A stretch of DNA of 47,777 bases, taken from assembly GCA_019456185.1 (NCBI GenBank), contig VRUH01000020.1, positions 1-47,777 of the forward strand, in the 5' to 3' direction. The notes beneath the pieces are model-generated. The model had not been told where the DNA came from. It worked only from the letters and a program-made list of their open reading frames with translations, and searched no databases. This DNA is from Candidatus Glassbacteria bacterium (GTDB lineage: Bacteria; Gemmatimonadota; Glassbacteria; GWA2-58-10). Below, in pieces: positions 45,001 through 47,777 of the stretch (positions within the stretch are counted from its first letter, which is position 1; each line of letters starts with the position of its first letter). Made by a program: the position numbers and the translations under genes.

Positions 45001-46237
45001 GCACGGTATCTTCATAGCTGCCCGCCTGGGTGGAGTAGAGCAGGTCGGTGCTGAACCAGAAGTTGTCGACCACTTTCGCGTTAATCTGATACGGACCGTT
45101 AACGTCCTGCGTATTGGGATACTCGGTTGTGAAATAGAAGAACGGCGCCACTGTGTCGCGGGCGATATCGGCGTTCAACTCCGGTATGAATTCAGCGCTG
45201 GCAAGCGAGTCGAGCGCCACGTGGTCCAGTGTATCCGGACTGGTGACATTGATCGCGCTGATAGTTTTGATTTCGGCGACATTAGAATACACCAGGCCCC
45301 AGACCTGGCCGTTGCGGTCGGTTGGAGTCTGCGGCTGGAAGTATGAAATACCGCGATCAGGCGTAGCTCTCAGCTCGATTTCGACGTTGGGGATCGGCAC
45401 GTTGTCGGCATCGAGCACGGTCACGGTCACCACCGAAGCGCTGCGGCCGTTATTGAGCACCGGACCCGTGGCCCTGATATAACCGTTTCGCGCCTGGTTC
45501 CGCTGATCCGCGACCTCGTAGGGACCGAGTACCTGGAACTCGTTCACATCGTTGGCCTGGAAAGTCAGCAGAACGCTGTCTCTCACCTCTCCCTGGTCCT
45601 GGCTGAGAATCTCGAGAAACAGCATGGTCTGGCCGGCGAAGTAAGGAGCGTTAGACCCGTCGAAGCGCCGGTAGTTACCCATGTTCATGACAAATTTGCC
45701 GTCGGCGTTGGTCAGCACGGCGTATAACATCGTGCTGTCAATGAGCGTACCGGTCTCCAATACGCGGGTCCAGCGGTAGAACGAGCGGACAATCACGTTG
45801 CGCAGCGGCTCGCGGGTCTTGGCGTCCACGACAGTACCCTGGAGGTTACCGCCGAGGCTGGGAAAGGGCGGCAGCCTGGTCAGGACCGAATCGTAACCCA
45901 GGATGCTGCCGGCGCCCTCGGCTTCATCGGAGCGCACCTTGTAGTAATAGGTCGAGTCGATAGCCAGCTGAGTAACCTGGACGAAATGGATCTGGCTCGG
46001 AGGCTGAAGGGTATCTCTCCTGACCTGGGTCAGCGCCCCGGGTTCCAGACCGAGCAGCAATTCGTTATCGTTGGTCGGCTGGTTGGTGCGCCAGGTCACC
46101 ACGAAGTTGTTGCCGCCGTAGTTGGACAGCCTGACGTCGTAAACCTGCAGTTCATCATCCTGCTGAGCCGCTGTCTGGCCCGGCAGGGCCAGTAACAGCC
46201 AGAGCAGGGCGGGCAGCAGAACTTTGATTTTATTCAT
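42038..46237 (-). CDS. Giant secreted FG-GAP repeat protein with T9SS-type C-terminal domain
   Basis: From the ATG at 46237 (GGAG upstream) this is 1399 residues. Order: signal peptide (about 1-25, ...PGQTAAQQ), fibronectin-III-like domain (30-115), carboxypeptidase-regulatory-like domain (130-235), Ig/Big-like region (about 260-600), seven FG-GAP/VCBS-type calcium-binding repeats (about 605-950, DFNEDGYLD, DVNADDYLD, DFDGDGDMD, DVNNDNRPD, DVDSDGDLD, DANADGFLD, DFNNDNRVD), another fibronectin-III-like domain (about 960-1060), and a final approximately 90-residue sorting domain (SPNPFNPSTFISF ... SGVYFYRMSAP ... RKMVLLR). I infer a cell-surface adhesin or structural protein exported by type IX secretion. 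No catalytic domain is seen. Confidence 0.88.
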   Translation of the reverse strand: MNKIKVLLPALLWLLLALPGQTAAQQDDELQVYDVRLSNYGGNNFVVTWRTNQPTNDNELLLGLEPGALTQVRRDTLQPPSQIHFVQVTQLAIDSTYYYKVRSDEAEGAGSILGYDSVLTRLPPFPSLGGNLQGTVVDAKTREPLRNVIVRSFYRWTRVLETGTLIDSTMLYAVLTNADGKFVMNMGNYRRFDGSNAPYFAGQTMLFLEILSQDQGEVRDSVLLTFQANDVNEFQVLGPYEVADQRNQARNGYIRATGPVLNNGRSASVVTVTVLDADNVPIPNVEIELRATPDRGISYFQPQTPTDRNGQVWGLVYSNVAEIKTISAINVTSPDTLDHVALDSLASAEFIPELNADIARDTVAPFFYFTTEYPNTQDVNGPYQINAKVVDNFWFSTDLLYSTQAGSYEDTVRMVNVPNTNDEYTAGIPGQPFNTAVGYIIVATDTAGHVASRPDSVHSSQFVAPYTFDVLSDINIVPELGITLTTDALTTTNTILPVKIESWIHSNVKINSVVVKYRNISNSDTFFDLKMQNYGAHYWTEIPPRSAGSRIEYFVQVTDSLGNVERDRRRAPYLNASFSYDVVSPGSLGEVTFVDTTDQLGSLAALPSRASVVADFNEDGYLDVVVANYGEINNAYIYNKVIGFADQTASVLGVQSRDNTTHVAVADVNADDYLDLIFATDNGQNRLYINNTRGRFEDMTFEFADSDGNTFMPEDDWGTSCIVTADFDGDGDMDLYVANSRQGGEQNRLLFNDGRGVFTDVSATRLSNEPALQSIWAIVGDVNNDNRPDVVVINRASEHYYMRNEGNGILRYHALSSGTSANARGGDLADVDSDGDLDLVVAQSDFTMNELYLNSGFGEFTRDNTGRLPAESDETYGVRFFDANADGFLDLYYLNFGQANRLLVNDQLGNFEDAYVGLMPTWSSNSRHASVADFNNDNRVDLYIAEEQRKNTMLFSRSFDPNGADLPSGFDLQAPGDGDTVNTTTVSFVWNASTSQDSTDTLVYDFLLSLDDQFSMSSLVASQDNLTDTTLTVSPINDNTRYFWKVFVRGKSGYPVSSNQTHDFMLLTTHQGSGPEFFVLINRNPVFAGHVTAYIISSEQLLTNPTVAFNNQQVAAIQVGTNNIYRAHYTTRSSFLLTISGRNLAGALGEYSKTYSSSLASTRLAVRALTPDRSAWLELPASAADDGVRLLASTNQPVGDDRLKEAVSELAGSLGGDLRSMVEVLSYTFTLLEGAIGTGARVVIDGKGVEDPGRMAVCRLEERGWQPLPTIYDPATGTFSAAVDRDGTYALLAFGPGSSRLPRASSFSLAQNSPNPFNPSTFISFTVPGDEPVEGFSLKVYNLRGQVVSTLVSGTVQPGSHSVQWSGKTDGGRDVPSGVYFYRMSAPGAVIMRKMVLLR

Positions 46238-46288
46238 GCAAGACTCCAGCATCATACGATTCCCCGGGGGGCGAAGATTACCGGCTTC

Positions 46289-47167
46289 TCAACTGCTTGA
46301 ATTACTCGACGGGCTCAGTTTCCTGAGCAGGGCCAGCAGATCGAAAATATCGACTTTCCCGTTGCCGTCGACATCCGAGGCGGCGTTGCCCTCGACTTTG
46401 CCACCGATAACTTTCAGGAGATCGAGCACGTCGAAAATGTTCAGCGCACCGTTACCGTCCACGTCGCCGGGCACCGAGGCGTTGGGGTCGATCACCTGGA
46501 TCGATATTGTTCCCAGATCGGTTTGCCCGAAACCTAGCTGGTTGGTACTGTCTGCAACATTGGTCCAGTAGTTGGGAACCAGTTCCAAGATAATCCGGTC
46601 GGCACCGTATTTTTTAAATAGGCCAGTACCGGAAGCATTGTACATTATCCCGGCATCACCGATCCAGACACCGTCATCGTCGCTCAATACTACCTTTGGA
46701 AGCGAAGTTCCATCAAACTCGTTTTGCAGCCAGTATCGAACCAGACATCTCTTAATCGGGTTACCCCAACTGTCTTGGAGTTCTCCCCAGACAGTTTTCG
46801 GTGCATCAGCCTGACTGTCATCGAGCGTCGTAAACTTGAAGTTTTCGCCGTCGCTGTCCCAAATATTATCGTTCGAAATCACACGAAAACCGTACTCGGT
46901 ATCAATCTGCAAGCCGATAATCTGTACCAGGTGCGTATACGATTCTCCAATATAACCGGCACTCACGAAATAGGTGCTATCGGGAGCGATGACTTCGATT
47001 TTATTGTCCCGGGTTTTCTGATCGGTCGTCCAACTGACAAAAGCTGTCGCTACACTCAGATCGGTTACTCTCATATTGTTCATCTGCACCGGTTCCTGCT
47101 GGGCAAGCGAGAACGCAGGCATAGCGATCAGTGCCGCCACAAGGAGGAAAACGAACTTTCGCAGCAT
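46289..47167 (-). CDS. Secreted dockerin protein with fibronectin-III-like domain
   Basis: From the ATG at 47167 it is 292 residues. Signal peptide about 1-23 (...FSLAQQ), an N-terminal fibronectin-III-like module (VQMNNMRVTDLS ... LQIDTEYGFRVISND), a carboxypeptidase-regulatory-like region (TVWGELQDSWGNPIKRCLVRYW), and a C-terminal type-I-like dockerin of two calcium loops (DVDGNGALNIFD and DVDGNGKVDIFD) from about 235. The first two modules match those of the giant protein downstream. Dockerins bind cohesins in cellulosomes, yet no cohesin is seen here; they are also used alone in many FCB genomes. The gene lies 51 bases before the giant. Confidence 0.88.
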   Translation of the reverse strand: MLRKFVFLLVAALIAMPAFSLAQQEPVQMNNMRVTDLSVATAFVSWTTDQKTRDNKIEVIAPDSTYFVSAGYIGESYTHLVQIIGLQIDTEYGFRVISNDNIWDSDGENFKFTTLDDSQADAPKTVWGELQDSWGNPIKRCLVRYWLQNEFDGTSLPKVVLSDDDGVWIGDAGIMYNASGTGLFKKYGADRIILELVPNYWTNVADSTNQLGFGQTDLGTISIQVIDPNASVPGDVDGNGALNIFDVLDLLKVIGGKVEGNAASDVDGNGKVDIFDLLALLRKLSPSSNSSS

Positions 47168-47416
47168 CACTCGCACCCCGTTTTTATGTTCAGAATTTCG
47201 TAAATGATTTACTGGTTTGTTGTATGCAATATATATACCATAAAATACCTGTGTTTGATCCATTTGCGACTGCTTAATTTATAATTTTGCGGACGTGCAT
47301 CCCGCACCATGTTTTACCTAGCCTAACACCCGTATTGCCAGCCGTTCAGTTTGAATCAAACCCTGGAGCAGAGTTGCCAGGCGACGGCAAAATCTTCCCC
47401 CTCCCCGCACATAAAG
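47168..47416. other. A+T-rich region upstream of the dockerin gene
   Basis: Much of this stretch, between the dockerin start and the terminator at 47417, is more A+T-rich than the surrounding genes, with TATATATA near 47230. It likely holds the promoter of the secreted-protein operon; I could not define the boxes. No gene is seen. Confidence 0.4.
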
Positions 47417-47453
47417 AAAAGGGCTTCCCACCGAGTGGCGGGAAGCCCTTTTT
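47417..47453 (-). terminator. Terminator after the rightmost T9SS-type gene
   Basis: On the minus strand a 13-bp stem (AAAAGGGCTTCCC / GGGAAGCCCTTTT) with a 10-base inner loop, followed by TTTTCTTTAT; a T run also follows on the plus strand. It lies 46 bases past the end of the partial gene. Confidence 0.85.
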
Positions 47454-47498
47454 ACGCAATGCAAGACTTCAGGCTAATCCCCCATTATCCAGCCAGGA

Positions 47499-47777
47499 TC
47501 ATTTAAGAATGACCATCTTGCGCGTTGCGTTGAACTGCGGGGTAGTCAGCCTGTAGAAGTAGACTCCGCTCGAAACTCGCCGTCCGGTGCGGTCTGTGCC
47601 GTTCCACTGGACAGTATAATCGCCCGGCTCCAGGGAGCTGTTAACCAGCTCGGCCACTTCCCGGCCGCGGAGGTTGAACACCACCAGCCTGGCCTTGACC
47701 GCCTGCACGCCCTCGGGTACGCTGAACTTGATCGTGGTCGAGGGGTTGAACGGGTTAGGGTAGTTCTGCGCCAGGCA
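47499..47777 (-). CDS. C-terminal end of a T9SS-sorted protein (partial)
   Basis: The gene runs off the right edge; only the last 92 residues are present. They form a sorting/FlgD-Ig-like domain: LAQNYPNPFNPSTTIKFSVP, VFNLRGREVAELVNSSLEPG, YTVQWNGTDRTGRRVSSGVYFYRL and final ATRKMVILK. It closely matches the end of the 1399-residue protein (SPNPFNPST ... VPSGVYFYR ... RKMVLLR). The main function of the protein is not visible. Confidence 0.85.
   Translation of the reverse strand, partial: CLAQNYPNPFNPSTTIKFSVPEGVQAVKARLVVFNLRGREVAELVNSSLEPGDYTVQWNGTDRTGRRVSSGVYFYRLTTPQFNATRKMVILK

Noticed and set aside
47287-47556. An 89-codon plus-strand frame at the right end
   Set aside because: It runs through a clear terminator hairpin and the end of the partial T9SS-type gene on the other strand.

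Overview
The window is a G+C-rich bacterial chromosome segment, about 48 kb, densely packed with housekeeping genes and with a block of exported proteins at the right end. Three features point to the FCB side of the bacteria (Fibrobacteres-Chlorobi-Bacteroidetes and related candidate lineages such as Glassbacteria, Latescibacteria or Zixibacteria). Two proteins end in a type IX-secretion-like C-terminal domain (PNPFNPST ... SGVYFYR ... RKMV). There is a PorV/FadL-like barrel protein. A dockerin-bearing protein sits next to a long FG-GAP-repeat protein. A full Tol-Pal system and lipoproteins show a two-membrane envelope. No close relative can be named from sequence alone. Shine-Dalgarno sites are common, and several good genes start with TTG or GTG behind a strong site.

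Layout. 130-9057 (minus): amino-acid biosynthesis, transcribed ilvB-ilvN-ilvC-cimA-ilvE-argD-argJ. It covers branched-chain synthesis, with isoleucine precursors apparently made from citramalate, and two arginine steps. 9058-9821 is a long divergent intergenic region with a candidate 29-residue membrane peptide and a near-consensus promoter for carA. 9822-15463 (plus): carA, sppA, eno, ftsB-like, an initiator tRNA with its own promoter and terminator, then a membrane coiled-coil protein overlapping an M23 peptidase gene. A bidirectional terminator at about 15.5 kb ends this block.

15545-24190 (minus): a classic order, rplM-rpsI-rpsB-tsf-pyrH-frr, a terminator, then uppS-cdsA-dxr-rseP. It links translation, UMP phosphorylation, undecaprenyl phosphate, CDP-diacylglycerol, the MEP pathway and intramembrane proteolysis. 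24360-26838 (minus): an outer-membrane barrel and a DNRLRE-type lipoprotein. 27089-38252 (minus): a nucleotide-sugar dehydrogenase, then tolQ-tolR-tolA-tolB-pal-cpoB, nrdR, and rnfC-D-G-E-A with no rnfB anywhere in the window. Pal has its own consensus promoter.

38471-40322: rpmB (plus) convergent with a radical SAM protein (minus). 40470-47777 (minus): a surface/secretion cluster with the end of one T9SS-type protein, a dockerin protein, a 1399-residue FG-GAP/T9SS protein, a TPR lipoprotein and a TPR membrane protein. The dockerin protein and the giant share an N-terminal fibronectin-III plus carboxypeptidase-regulatory-like layout. G+C-rich inverted-repeat elements lie in the gaps argD/ilvE, ilvN/ilvB and tolA/tolR.

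I saw no CRISPR array, transposase, integrase or prophage gene. The most interesting items are the secreted-protein cluster, the rnf operon without rnfB, the lysine/alanine-rich tail on ribosomal protein S2, the promoter-terminator arrangement before rplM and the small membrane ORF upstream of ilvB.
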